Positions 1-8,186 of a stretch of DNA of 59,614 nt are shown here, piece by piece; positions within the stretch are counted from its first letter, which is position 1; every line of letters starts with the position of its first letter. The position numbers and the translations under genes are program-made. The stretch spans positions 1 to 59,614 of the forward strand of contig JALVOC010000237.1 of NCBI GenBank assembly GCA_027032075.1. The letters are read 5' to 3'. Under the pieces are notes generated by a model. That model had not been told where the DNA came from. It ran no database searches and saw only the letters and a list, made by a program, of their open reading frames with translations. The DNA is from Chromatiales bacterium (GTDB lineage Bacteria > Pseudomonadota > Gammaproteobacteria > UBA6429 > Thiohalophilaceae).

Positions 1-98
1 GTGAATACATCCCTGTAAGCTTCACGGCAGCATCCCTGCTGCCGAGAGTCTTGCCAGCAGCTACTGGAGAAACGGCTTACCAATTTTTTAAAGTGGAC
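1..98. repeat. Hairpin-bearing intergenic sequence at window edge
   Basis: Non-coding sequence cut by the left window edge. Positions 25-44 form a hairpin with a 7-bp stem (CGGCAGC / GCTGCCG) and a 6-base loop. It lies next to a copy of the dispersed repeat at 131-180, so it may be part of a larger repeat. The parent element cannot be delimited from this window. Confidence 0.35.
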
Positions 99-130
99 AC
101 CTTTTTCGCACGGCTATTTAGTACACTTGG

Positions 131-180
131 GAAACCAGAATCTGCCAATAATGTTAAATGATCTGGTATTCGGAACACTT
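131..180 (-). repeat. Dispersed intergenic repeat, copy A
   Basis: Read on the minus strand it starts with AAGTGTTCCGAATACCAGA and ends with ATTCTGGTTTC. The internal ACCAGA and TCTGGT can pair as a short hairpin. It shares about 50 bases with copies near 2996, 32691, 50741 and 52379. It lies in the 5' flank of dgkA. Confidence 0.7.
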
Positions 181-246
181 AAATTTAGTGCAGGGTCTGG
201 AGAATAACCCCGAACATTTAATTTAACACATACAAGAAAGCAGTTT

Positions 247-624
247 ATGTCCAAACCCGGCGCAACGGGATTAACCCGTATCATCAACGCATTTGGTTAT
301 TCCATGAAAGGTTTTCGTGCTGCCTTCAAGTACGAATCAGCCTTTCGCCAGGAAGTGGTGTTGATACTTGTACTGCTGCCATTGGTCTACTGGCTGGGGC
401 AGAGCGTGCTGGAATACATCCTGCTGGTGGGCAGCCTGCTACTGGTACTGATTGTCGAACTGCTGAATTCGGCGATAGAAGCGGTGGTCGACCGCATCGG
501 AGACGAACATCATAAACTGGCCGGACGTGCCAAGGATATGGGGTCGGCAGCGGTGTTTGTTTCCTTGCTTAATGTGGTATTCATCTGGGGATTGATTGCC
601 TATCAATACCTGAAAACAAACTAA
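247..624 (+). CDS. dgkA: Diacylglycerol kinase (prokaryotic, membrane)
   Basis: Integral inner-membrane enzyme that phosphorylates diacylglycerol to phosphatidic acid, recycling the diacylglycerol released when phospholipid head groups are transferred to periplasmic glucans. At 125 aa it matches the usual size of about 120. Three hydrophobic segments lie near residues 36-50, 54-71 and 100-118. The family signature runs around residues 71-100: E71, N74 and E78 in ELLNSAIEAVVDRIG, then GRAKDMGSAA. The ATG at 247 leaves the usual short amphipathic N-terminus. The next gene starts 29 bases after the stop, so the two may be co-transcribed. Confidence 0.95.
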   Translation: MSKPGATGLTRIINAFGYSMKGFRAAFKYESAFRQEVVLILVLLPLVYWLGQSVLEYILLVGSLLLVLIVELLNSAIEAVVDRIGDEHHKLAGRAKDMGSAAVFVSLLNVVFIWGLIAYQYLKTN

Positions 625-653
625 TACTAACCAAATATCGGGGTAGCGAAATT

Positions 654-1583
654 ATGTCGGCACTTATTTGTGGATCTTTTGCCTTTGATACCATCATGGT
701 GTTTCATGACAAGTTCAAGAATCATATTCTGCCGGAGCAGGTGCACATATTGAATGTTTCGTTTCTGGTGCCGGAAATGCGGCGTGAATTTGGTGGTTGT
801 GCGGGGAACATCGCCTTTAACCTGAAACTGCTGGGGGAAGAGCCCATGCCGATGGGGACGGTGGGTACCGATTTTGCCCCCTATGCCGAGTGGATGGATC
901 GCTTTGCCATCAGCCGCAAATATCTCAAGACGGTGCAAACCTATACCGCTCAGGCATTTATCACCACCGACGAGGATGATAACCAGATCACTGCATTTCA
1001 TCCTGGTGCGATGAACATGTCTCATGAAAACAGCATTAGCGACGTCAAGGGAATCAAGCTGGGGATTGTTGCGCCTGACGGGCGTGATGGCATGATTCAG
1101 CACGCGGAAGAGTTTGTCGAAGCCGGTATCCCCTTTATTTTCGATCCGGGTCAGGGTTTGCCGATGTTCGATGGTGAAGAACTGCTCGATTTCGTTGACA
1201 AGGCCACCTGGGTCGCCTTGAACGACTATGAGGCGCAGCTGATGGAGGAGCGTACCGGTAAATCCCCCCATGAACTGGCGGAAATGCTCGAAGCCCTGAT
1301 CGTTACCCGTGGTGCCAAGGGTTCTTACATTTATACTTCGGAACACCGGCTTGAAATCCCCCTTGCCAAGGCCAACGCAATCAATGATCCCACCGGTTGC
1401 GGTGACGCCTACCGGGCCGGTCTTTTATATGGCCTGTTGAATGACATGGACTGGGAAACCACCGGCCGTATCGCATCGCTCATGGGAGCGATCAAGATCG
1501 AATCACACGGAACCCAAAATCATCTGTTTACCCTCGATGAGTTCTTTGAACGGTTCCATGAAACTTTCGGTTACAAGATATAA
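654..1583 (+). CDS. PfkB-family carbohydrate/nucleoside kinase
   Basis: Ribokinase/PfkB-fold kinase of 309 aa that probably phosphorylates a sugar or nucleoside hydroxyl with ATP in the cytoplasm. The N-terminal PfkB signature region FGGCAGNIAFNL is near residues 47-58. The C-terminal signature DPTGCGDAYRAG is near 245-256, with the predicted catalytic base D251; the anion-hole motif reads GCGD rather than the more common GAGD. The family is sure, but the substrate is not. Adenosine/nucleoside-kinase-like members have a similar layout. It follows dgkA closely on the same strand, and nothing in the neighbourhood points to a substrate. Confidence 0.85.
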   Translation: MSALICGSFAFDTIMVFHDKFKNHILPEQVHILNVSFLVPEMRREFGGCAGNIAFNLKLLGEEPMPMGTVGTDFAPYAEWMDRFAISRKYLKTVQTYTAQAFITTDEDDNQITAFHPGAMNMSHENSISDVKGIKLGIVAPDGRDGMIQHAEEFVEAGIPFIFDPGQGLPMFDGEELLDFVDKATWVALNDYEAQLMEERTGKSPHELAEMLEALIVTRGAKGSYIYTSEHRLEIPLAKANAINDPTGCGDAYRAGLLYGLLNDMDWETTGRIASLMGAIKIESHGTQNHLFTLDEFFERFHETFGYKI

Positions 1584-1632
1584 ATCAGGCGGGCGCAAAA
1601 GAGCGGGCAATGATTTTTTTTACCGGGGTGGC

Positions 1633-1685
1633 TACTGTTATTCAGTATCACCTTTGCCGCGCAGTTGTTTAACTGAGTAACAGTA
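1633..1685. promoter_or_regulatory. Long inverted repeat upstream of rlmI
   Basis: TACTGTTATTCAGT (1633-1646) faces ACTGAGTAACAGTA (1672-1685). The 14-bp stem has one G-T pair and the loop is 25 bases. It lies in the 201-base gap between the PfkB kinase and rlmI. No T-run follows, so it is not a typical terminator. It could be an operator dyad, an RNA structure or a small repeat. Confidence 0.45.
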
Positions 1686-1784
1686 TCAACAATAACCCGC
1701 CATTTAACACGAGGTAGTGATGGACGCAGTGGCATTTGTTCGGTAATTTATGCGCCGTTACGGTAATCAAACCAAGAGCCACCC

Positions 1785-2990
1785 GTGGATCAAACAGCGA
1801 CATTTCCTTCCCTGCGCCTTAAAAAAAACGAGGATCGCCGCCTGCGCATCGGCCATCGCTGGATCTACAGCAACGAAGTGGATGTGAAAGCCACCCCCCT
1901 GACCGCTTTTGAGCCGGGGCAGCAGGTGATCGTGGAGGATTATCGTGGCAAGCCGCTCGCCATGGCCTGTGTCAATCCGGCCAGCCTGATCAGCGCCCGG
2001 CTTTACAGCCGGCGTGTGCCCCAACCGCTGGATCAGCCCTTTCTCGCCCGGCGTTTGCAAGCGGCCCTGGCGTTGCGTGAACTGGTTTTTACCAAACCCT
2101 ATTACCGTCTGGTGTATGGTGAGAGTGACGGCTTGCCCGGCCTGGTGGTGGATCGTTTTGATCGGATCCTGGTGGTGCAGATCACCACCGCCGGGATGGA
2201 GCGCATCAAGACGCAGATCATCGAGGCACTGGATGCGCTCCTGCAGCCGTCGGTTTTATTGTTGCGCAACGATACCGCCTCGCGGCAACTCGAGGGGCTG
2301 GAAAGTTATGTGGAAACGGCCATTGGCGGGCCCTTGCCGGAGCTGGTGCAACTGGAGGAAAACGCCACACGCTTCGAAGCACCCTTGAGCGGCGGGCAGA
2401 AAACCGGCTGGTATTATGATCATCGGCTGAATCGCCAGCGCCTGCAGGCCTATGTGCGGCAGCGGCGGGTGCTGGACGTCTTCAGTTATATCGGTGCCTG
2501 GGGGGTGCAGGCGCTGCAGGCGGGAGCGGAAGCGGTGACCTGTATCGACAGTTCGGGACGTTTTCTGGAACTGGCAAAACACAATGCCGGCCTGAACGGA
2601 CATGCGGATGCGATCAGCTGTCTTCAGGGGGATGCGTTTGAGGTACTCAAGGGGCTGCGTGACGCGGGTGAACATTTTGATGTGGTGGTGCTCGATCCCC
2701 CCGCTTTTATCAAACGGCGCAAGGACAGCAAGCAGGGGCTGGCAGCCTATCAGCGCATAAACCGCCTGGCGATGCAGGTTCTTGTTTCAGGCGGCGTGCT
2801 GCTCTCCGCCTCCTGTTCCTGGCACTTGAAGCGCAGCCAGTTGCTGGAGGCGATGCGCAAGGCCGCAGCCATCAATGGTCAACATCTGCAGGTATTGGAG
2901 CAGGGGCATCAGGGTGCGGATCACCCGGTGCATCCGGCCATGGGGGAGACCGATTATCTGAAAGCCTACCTGGCCCGTGTTGGTAGATGA
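1785..2990 (+). CDS. rlmI: 23S rRNA m5C1962 methyltransferase (RlmI-like)
   Basis: SAM-dependent methyltransferase of the RlmI/YccW family, which methylates C1962 of 23S rRNA. At 401 aa it has the usual length. An N-terminal PUA-like domain (about residues 1-75) is followed by a linker domain and a Rossmann methyltransferase core. Visible motifs are the SAM-binding VLDVFSYIGAWG near residue 230, LDPPAF near 305 and the cysteine motif SASCSWH near 345. The start is GTG at 1785; there is no clear Shine-Dalgarno, but the PUA domain needs this N-terminus. It stands alone with a MITE-like repeat starting 5 bases after its stop. Confidence 0.9.
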   Translation: MDQTATFPSLRLKKNEDRRLRIGHRWIYSNEVDVKATPLTAFEPGQQVIVEDYRGKPLAMACVNPASLISARLYSRRVPQPLDQPFLARRLQAALALRELVFTKPYYRLVYGESDGLPGLVVDRFDRILVVQITTAGMERIKTQIIEALDALLQPSVLLLRNDTASRQLEGLESYVETAIGGPLPELVQLEENATRFEAPLSGGQKTGWYYDHRLNRQRLQAYVRQRRVLDVFSYIGAWGVQALQAGAEAVTCIDSSGRFLELAKHNAGLNGHADAISCLQGDAFEVLKGLRDAGEHFDVVVLDPPAFIKRRKDSKQGLAAYQRINRLAMQVLVSGGVLLSASCSWHLKRSQLLEAMRKAAAINGQHLQVLEQGHQGADHPVHPAMGETDYLKAYLARVGR

Positions 2991-2995
2991 TTCTT

Positions 2996-3291
2996 AATAA
3001 GTGTTCCGAATACCAGAGCATTCAACATTATTGGCGGGTTCTGGTTTCGCATCAGGGGCAGAGGTCTTTTACATGACCGTCAGCCGCCGGGCATGGATTG
3101 TTCCCGACAATCCTGATGCATTTCCGCCATCCCTGGCGTTCAGATGCGGCCGTCGGGCTTGGCTGGAGGATGTACACGTGTCGTGGAGGTCATGGATGTG
3201 CGGGAACGACTGTATTTACAGCGTGTCATACAAAAGACCTCTGCCCCCGATGCGCCGTGGCTCAAGTGGAGTGGTATTCGGAACATTTATT
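2996..3291. mobile_element. MITE-like element with long inverted termini (repeat copy B)
   Basis: Non-coding element of 296 bases between rlmI and lgt. The outer ends AATAAGTGTTCCGAATACCA and, inverted at the right, AATAAATGTTCCGAATACCA match at 19 of 20 positions. A second inner block, CGCATCAGGGGCAGAGGTC, is also repeated in inverted orientation near 3228-3256 with one change. The stretches between outer and inner blocks differ in length (about 32 against 17 bases). The centre holds no convincing gene. No clear target-site duplication was seen. The outer end is shared with copies A, C, D and E. Confidence 0.7.
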
Positions 3292-3330
3292 TAGTAACGA
3301 ATGAATGGATGACATTTTGAGAGTGACCAG

Positions 3331-4116
3331 ATGATTGTGGATTTTGACAAGGTAGCCTTTCATATCTTCGGGTGGCCGGTGCATTGGTATGGCCTGATGT
3401 ATCTGATCGGATTTCTCATGGCGTGGGGGTTGGGCCGTTACCGCGCGGCAAAACCCGCTTTTCACTGGAGCAAGGAAGAGGTCGATGATCTGCTGTTTTA
3501 TGTCGGCCTGGGGGTGATTCTGGGTGGACGGGTTGGCTATATCCTGTTTTACAATTTTGGCCCCTTTCTTGCCGATCCGCTTATGCTGTTCAGGGTCTGG
3601 CAGGGAGGAATGTCATTCCATGGCGGACTGCTCGGGGTTTTGACCGGTTTGTGGATTTTTCATCGCAAATATCACCGGGGCTATTTCGAAACGGTTGATT
3701 TTATTGCCCCGCTGGTACCGCCGGCACTCGGGGCGGGGCGTATCGGGAACTTCATCAATGGTGAACTGTGGGGCAAACCGACCGATATGCCCTGGGGAAT
3801 GGTGTTTCCTGCTGCCGGACCCGAACTACGTCATCCCACCCCGCTCTATGAGGCCTTCCTGGAGGGGGTTTTGCTGTTTCTCATTCTCTGGTGGTTTTCG
3901 GCCAGGCCGCGGCCCACCATGGCGGTATCCGGCGTGTTTGCAATTACATACGCAATTTTTCGTATTCTGGTGGAATTTGTGCGGTTACCTGATCCACATC
4001 TGGGTTATTTGGCCTTTGGTTGGGTTACGATGGGAATGCTCTTGTCAATACCCCTGTTTTTCGTGGGTGTTATATTTTTATATTTCGCCTATGTCAGGAA
4101 GCGTGAGCGCGCCTGA
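3331..4116 (+). CDS. lgt: Prolipoprotein diacylglyceryl transferase
   Basis: Inner-membrane enzyme that moves a diacylglyceryl group from phosphatidylglycerol to the lipobox cysteine of prolipoproteins, the first step of lipoprotein maturation. Length of 261 aa is typical. Seven hydrophobic segments are apparent. The Lgt signature GRIGNFINGELWG lies near residues 137-149, preceded by GGMSFHGGLLG near 92-102. The order lgt, one extra gene, thyA, folA keeps the common proteobacterial lgt-thyA neighbourhood. The MITE-like element ends 39 bases before the start. Confidence 0.95.
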   Translation: MIVDFDKVAFHIFGWPVHWYGLMYLIGFLMAWGLGRYRAAKPAFHWSKEEVDDLLFYVGLGVILGGRVGYILFYNFGPFLADPLMLFRVWQGGMSFHGGLLGVLTGLWIFHRKYHRGYFETVDFIAPLVPPALGAGRIGNFINGELWGKPTDMPWGMVFPAAGPELRHPTPLYEAFLEGVLLFLILWWFSARPRPTMAVSGVFAITYAIFRILVEFVRLPDPHLGYLAFGWVTMGMLLSIPLFFVGVIFLYFAYVRKRERA

Positions 4117-4166
4117 CATAGATATTCAGTTTTATGCCGCCGGCACAATCAGGCGTAGAGGGAAAA

Positions 4167-5105
4167 ATGAAACAAAAAGTGATCATCAGCGTTGTAGCAA
4201 TCGTGTTTGTCCTGTTGGGCAGCCAGTCATTTGCAGCCGAAGAGGTTCGCCACAAGCCGTTCATTCTGGCAAAAATTGTCAGTGGCGTGAGTATGGACAA
4301 ACTGGCAAACAAGGTCAGGCGCCAGCTGACCGCGGGTGGTTTTGAGGTGGTGGGAACCTACGAGCCATACCCTAAAGCCAGGATTTACATTGTGACGAAC
4401 AAGGAACTGAAGCGAATCGCCGCCGGCACCGAGTACGGTGGTTTCGGTGCCGTGCTGAAGGTGTCGCTGTGGGAGTCGGAAAAGGGCATTCAGATCAGCT
4501 ATAACAACCCCACCTATATCGGTCTGGCATACAATATGGGGAGCAGGCTGGAAAAGGTTAAGGCCGGCCTGAAACGCAGTGTTGGTTTTACCAGGTATTT
4601 TGGAGGCGGTGAAGGCATCAGGGAGTCCAAGTTGCCCGGTTATCACTATACTTTCGGGCTTGAGGATTTCTATGGCTTTATGCCATTGGGGGAGTTCAGC
4701 AGCTTCAAGCAGGCGCTTCGCAAAGTGGAAACAGGCCTGGCGAAGGGAACCTACGGCATCAAAAAAGTGTTCCGCGTGGATATTCCCGGAAAAAAAGAGG
4801 CGCTGTTCGGGGTGAGCCTGAATGCGGATGTGAAAAAACAACCCTATCTCAACGACAAGTTTGTCATGGAAGTTATCGACAGCAAGGAGCTTAAACGCTT
4901 GCCGCATCTGCCCTACGAAATCCTGGTAAAGGGCAGCAAAGTGATTGCGCTGCATCCACACTACCGCCTTGCGGTGAATTTTCCGGAGATGCGCATGTTC
5001 GGGCCGCACAGTTTCGGTAAACTGATGGATTTGCCCTCCGTGTACGAAGAGTATTTCAGAAAAGCCGTGGGCGGAACATGGCCGCCGCCGATCAGGCATT
5101 ATTGA
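4167..5105 (+). CDS. Predicted secreted protein with two related DUF302-like halves
   Basis: Not recognised as a named family. The ATG at 4167 is chosen over one at 4134 because a purine-rich site (GAGGGAAAA) precedes it and it opens a clean signal peptide (about residues 1-23, cut near SQSFA-A). The mature part looks internally duplicated. The first half has NKELKRIA, then NPTYIGLAYNMG; the second has DSKELKRLP, then HPHYRLAVNFP. The general pattern recalls DUF302-type domains, but that is a weak resemblance. It sits 50 bases after lgt and ends in a very strong terminator, so it probably closes the lgt transcript. A periplasmic location is inferred. Confidence 0.6.
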   Translation: MKQKVIISVVAIVFVLLGSQSFAAEEVRHKPFILAKIVSGVSMDKLANKVRRQLTAGGFEVVGTYEPYPKARIYIVTNKELKRIAAGTEYGGFGAVLKVSLWESEKGIQISYNNPTYIGLAYNMGSRLEKVKAGLKRSVGFTRYFGGGEGIRESKLPGYHYTFGLEDFYGFMPLGEFSSFKQALRKVETGLAKGTYGIKKVFRVDIPGKKEALFGVSLNADVKKQPYLNDKFVMEVIDSKELKRLPHLPYEILVKGSKVIALHPHYRLAVNFPEMRMFGPHSFGKLMDLPSVYEEYFRKAVGGTWPPPIRHY

Positions 5106-5149
5106 GCAAAAAAGGAAACGCCGGGCAAGCCCGGCGTTTCCTTTTTTGC
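5106..5149 (+). terminator. Perfect 21-bp hairpin terminator
   Basis: A perfect 21-bp inverted repeat with a two-base loop starts directly after the stop of the preceding gene. The stem has an A6 run on the left and the matching T6 on the right around a GC-rich core (ACGCCGGGC). It should end the lgt transcript, and as both arms carry A/T runs it could work from either direction. Confidence 0.9.
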
Positions 5150-5187
5150 CTGGCGGGGAGATGCGCATCACGATTTTTTGTGATAAG

Positions 5188-5196
5188 TGGTAAGAT
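5188..5196 (+). promoter_or_regulatory. Possible extended -10 promoter for thyA
   Basis: TGG followed by TAAGAT resembles an extended -10 element. The -35 region at the right distance is poor. It lies between the terminator and the GTG start of thyA, where a new promoter is needed. Confidence 0.35.
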
Positions 5197-5225
5197 AGCA
5201 GCAGTCGTTCAGCAAAGGGGTCAGT

Positions 5226-6059
5226 GTGAAACAGTATCTTGATCTGATGCGCCATGTGCGTGACAACGGTATCCGCAAAGGGGATCGTACCGGCACCGGT
5301 ACCACCAGTGTCTTTGGTTATCAGATGCGGTTTGACCTGGCGCAGGGCTTTCCGCTGGTTACCACGAAAAAACTGCATTTGCGTTCCATTACCCATGAAT
5401 TGTTGTGGTTTCTCAAAGGCGAGACCAATATCCGTTATCTGCATGAAAATGGTGTGAGTATCTGGGATGAATGGGCAGATGAGCAGGGTGAGCTGGGCCC
5501 GATCTACGGCCATCAATGGCGAAGCTGGCCCACCCCGGACGGCAGACATATCGATCAGATTTCACAGGTGGTGGAGCAGTTGAAACATAATCCCGACAGC
5601 CGCCGCATTATTGTATCGGCCTGGAATGTCAGCGATCTGCCGGATGAAACCATCAGTCCGCAGGAGAATGTCCGCCAGGGAAAAATGGCGCTTGCACCCT
5701 GTCATGCGTTTTTCCAGTTTTATGTTGCCGAGGGGCGCTTATCCTGCCAGTTATACCAGCGCAGTGCGGATATCTTTCTCGGCGTGCCTTTCAATATCGC
5801 CTCCTACGCTCTCCTCACGATGATGCTGGCGCAGGTCACCGGTCTGGAGGCGGGTGACTTTATTCACACGCTTGGAGACGCCCATCTCTACTCCAATCAC
5901 ATGCAGCAGGTGGAAACCCAACTTGCGCGTAACCCTTATCCCTTGCCGAAAATGAAAATCAACCCTGAGGTAAAAGACATTTTTGATTTTCGTTTTGAAG
6001 ACTTTGAATTAAGCGGTTATCAGTGCCACCCGCACATCAAGGCACCGGTGGCGGTTTGA
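5226..6059 (+). CDS. thyA: Thymidylate synthase
   Basis: Makes dTMP from dUMP with methylene-tetrahydrofolate as methyl and hydride donor. The protein is 277 aa, slightly longer than the 264 of E. coli, because of an insertion around residues 138-150. The catalytic cysteine is C159 in [27 protein letters not shown] and the C-terminal [11 protein letters not shown] are also conserved. Start is GTG at 5226 with an AAAGGGG site just upstream. folA follows after 52 bases, pairing the enzyme with the reductase that regenerates its cofactor. Confidence 0.97.
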   Translation: MKQYLDLMRHVRDNGIRKGDRTGTGTTSVFGYQMRFDLAQGFPLVTTKKLHLRSITHELLWFLKGETNIRYLHENGVSIWDEWADEQGELGPIYGHQWRSWPTPDGRHIDQISQVVEQLKHNPDSRRIIVSAWNVSDLPDETISPQENVRQGKMALAPCHAFFQFYVAEGRLSCQLYQRSADIFLGVPFNIASYALLTMMLAQVTGLEAGDFIHTLGDAHLYSNHMQQVETQLARNPYPLPKMKINPEVKDIFDFRFEDFELSGYQCHPHIKAPVAV

Positions 6060-6111
6060 CGGGCTTGCGCACTGCCGTGACGAAGCAAACTATTATTTCA
6101 AAGGCCTGGAT

Positions 6112-6600
6112 ATGATCATTTCCATGATTGCCGCCCTCACCGACGATCGCGTTATCGGTATCGAAAACCGCCTCCCCTGGAAGCTGCCCAACGATATGAA
6201 GTGGTTCCGGCAGCATACCCTGGGTAAACCGATTATCATGGGGCGCAAGACCTTCGAATCCTTTGGCGCAAAACCCCTGCCGGGCCGTACAAATATCATC
6301 GTCACCCGTGATCCCGAGTATCAGGCGGAAGGTTGCCGTGTGGTGCACTCGATCGATGAGGCGCTGGCGGCGGCTGGCGATGCGGAGGAAGTGATGATCA
6401 TCGGCGGGGCTTCGTTTTATGCCCAGATGTTACCGCGTGCCGATCGCCTTTATCTTACCTGGGTGCATACCAGGGTAGAGGGTGATGCCTGGTTTCCGGA
6501 GCTGGATTTGTCGGAATGGCGGGAGATTGAGCATAGCGATCATGCAGCAGATGAAAAAAACCCCATTGCGCACAGTTTTGTGATCCTCGAGAGAAAATAA
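6112..6600 (+). CDS. folA: Dihydrofolate reductase
   Basis: Reduces dihydrofolate to tetrahydrofolate with NADPH, regenerating the cofactor used up by ThyA just upstream. At 162 aa it matches the chromosomal type I family. Motifs: IAALTDDRVIG at the N-terminus, LPWKLPNDMKWF with the substrate-binding Asp near residue 27, GRKTFES near 44, and IIGGASFYAQ near 102. The gene is convergent with apaH (60 bases between stops). Confidence 0.97.
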   Translation: MIISMIAALTDDRVIGIENRLPWKLPNDMKWFRQHTLGKPIIMGRKTFESFGAKPLPGRTNIIVTRDPEYQAEGCRVVHSIDEALAAAGDAEEVMIIGGASFYAQMLPRADRLYLTWVHTRVEGDAWFPELDLSEWREIEHSDHAADEKNPIAHSFVILERK

Positions 6601-6660
6601 AAGCAGGGCTTGCAAGGCATGCAAACGAACTGCGGCAAGGATGAATCAGTCAGTGTTGCA

Positions 6661-7488
6661 TTAATTATGCTTGCGATATTCAGGGCATTTGATGGAGGTA
6701 TAGCGCGGCCTGGATTTGTCGATACGCAGTGCTGTTAACTTTCCTCCCCAGACGCAGCCGGTATCGAGCGCATACACATCCTGCCGATCAAGGAGTCCAA
6801 GGGTGGACCAATGCCCAAACAGGATCCGTTGCTTTATCGGTTTGCGCCAGGGGACCTCGAACCAGGGGATGCTTCCGGCATGTTTATGTGCCGGTTTCCC
6901 TCTCTCTTCGAGATTCAACTTTCCTTTTTTATCGCAATAGCGCATACGGGTAAAGCTGTTACAGATAAAGCGCAAGCGTTTCCAGCCTTGCAGATCATCG
7001 CTCCAGACACCAGGTTTGTTGCCATACATGTGGTGAATGAAATCAATATATTGATCACTGCTGAGAACAGTTTGCAACTCCTTCGCATGCTGTTTTGCCT
7101 CGGATAATTTCCAGCCGGGATAGATACCGGCATGGACCATCACATATCCGAGTGATTTGTCGGCATGTAGCAGGGGTTGCTGACGTAACCAGTTGATCAA
7201 ATCATCGGCATCCTCAGCGTCGAGTATCGCCTGGATGCTTTTGTCGCGTGTCGCCTTATGGTCGGCGGCAATCGCGAGCAAGTGCAGGTCATGGTTGCCC
7301 AGCACTGTTACGGCATTCTTTCCCAGGTTCTTGACAAAACGCAGCGTGGCCAGTGATTCCGGCCCGCGATTGACGAGGTCACCGGCAAACCAAAGCTGAT
7401 CATCAGCCGGATCGAAATTCAGTTTATCGAGCAGTTTCCGCAGGGATGGAAAACATCCCTGAATGTCACCAATTGCGTATGTTGCCAT
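6661..7488 (-). CDS. apaH: Symmetrical bis(5'-nucleosyl)-tetraphosphatase
   Basis: Metallophosphatase that splits diadenosine tetraphosphate into two ADP; recent work on the family also links it to removal of Np4-type RNA caps. Length of 275 aa is typical. The metallophosphatase motifs are present in order: GDIQGC near residue 7, GDLVNRGPES near 36, GNHDLH near 63 and a C-terminal FGHWSTLGL. In many gammaproteobacteria apaH follows ksgA-apaG. Here it stands alone beside folA, and ksgA is followed by the sucrose operon instead. Confidence 0.95.
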   Translation of the reverse strand: MATYAIGDIQGCFPSLRKLLDKLNFDPADDQLWFAGDLVNRGPESLATLRFVKNLGKNAVTVLGNHDLHLLAIAADHKATRDKSIQAILDAEDADDLINWLRQQPLLHADKSLGYVMVHAGIYPGWKLSEAKQHAKELQTVLSSDQYIDFIHHMYGNKPGVWSDDLQGWKRLRFICNSFTRMRYCDKKGKLNLEERGKPAHKHAGSIPWFEVPWRKPIKQRILFGHWSTLGLLDRQDVYALDTGCVWGGKLTALRIDKSRPRYTSIKCPEYRKHN

Positions 7489-7716
7489 TTATTCGTTTTT
7501 TGTCCCGGAATTGCAAAATTCATACTGACATTTATAAAGTAATTCGGTTTAAAATGATAGATGAAATGTGTCGGGACCAGTGTTACCGCCAACTACGCGT
7601 TGCGATTGGCAGACCATTCAAATCGCTGCGGTTAAACTGGGAACCTTTTCGCACAGCGATTTAAAAAGTATTGCAGATTCCGCCTCCGCATCTTTTCTGT
7701 CTGCCTTTGCGGATAC

Positions 7717-8010
7717 TCATTGTGAATAAGTATGAGGCCTTTCGGTATCGTTATGTTTGTTGACATAATCGACGGCGAATCGTACTGCTCGTTGCACCGC
7801 CTGTTCCATTTGCTCGCGCTCATCGGCGGTCATATAAAAGGCCATGTCGACATTGTGCCGTACATAACGGGCGGGCAACTGGTTCAATGCCACACAGGCG
7901 ACATCACTGACAAAGTCGTCGTCATCATGCGGTAACAGGGTTTCCGGCAAGTGGGCGATTTCATCGAGCACCAGTCGTTCATAATAATTGTGGATACTGT
8001 CAAAGGTCAT
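7717..8010 (-). CDS. ComFB-family protein
   Basis: Small protein of 97 aa of the late-competence ComFB family. It has the typical acidic helical start (FDSIHNYYERLVLDEI), the DDDDFVSDVACVALNQL segment near residues 32-48 and the LPARYVRHNVDMAFYM segment that follows. The ATG at 8010 is chosen because AGGAG lies six bases upstream; a TTG at 8028 would place the ribosome site inside the gene. Family members have been reported to bind cyclic dinucleotides in cyanobacteria, so a second-messenger role is possible but not shown here. It lies downstream of the CheW-LysM gene on the same strand, 176 bases away. Confidence 0.8.
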   Translation of the reverse strand: MTFDSIHNYYERLVLDEIAHLPETLLPHDDDDFVSDVACVALNQLPARYVRHNVDMAFYMTADEREQMEQAVQRAVRFAVDYVNKHNDTERPHTYSQ

Positions 8011-8186
8011 AGCGTTCTCCTGTGTCAAGTAATGGTGTTGTTAAACAGTTTGGTTGATGAGACAACCTCAAGCAAAATCATCATGCTGCATTTGATTTGA
8101 TATTCCTGGTTTTACCTTTCGCCGGGTGCTGTTCCGCCTGCTAAAGATGTTCTGTTACCTTGTGTAGTGGTTTCCGGAACGCCCAT

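Noticed and set aside
3001-3294. 97-codon open frame inside the 296-bp repeat
   Set aside because: It lies entirely in a non-coding inverted-repeat element and changes frame between related copies.
4227-5549. 440-codon minus-strand frame across the secreted-protein gene and thyA
   Set aside because: It overlaps two supported plus-strand genes and the terminator, and its translation has no recognisable domain.
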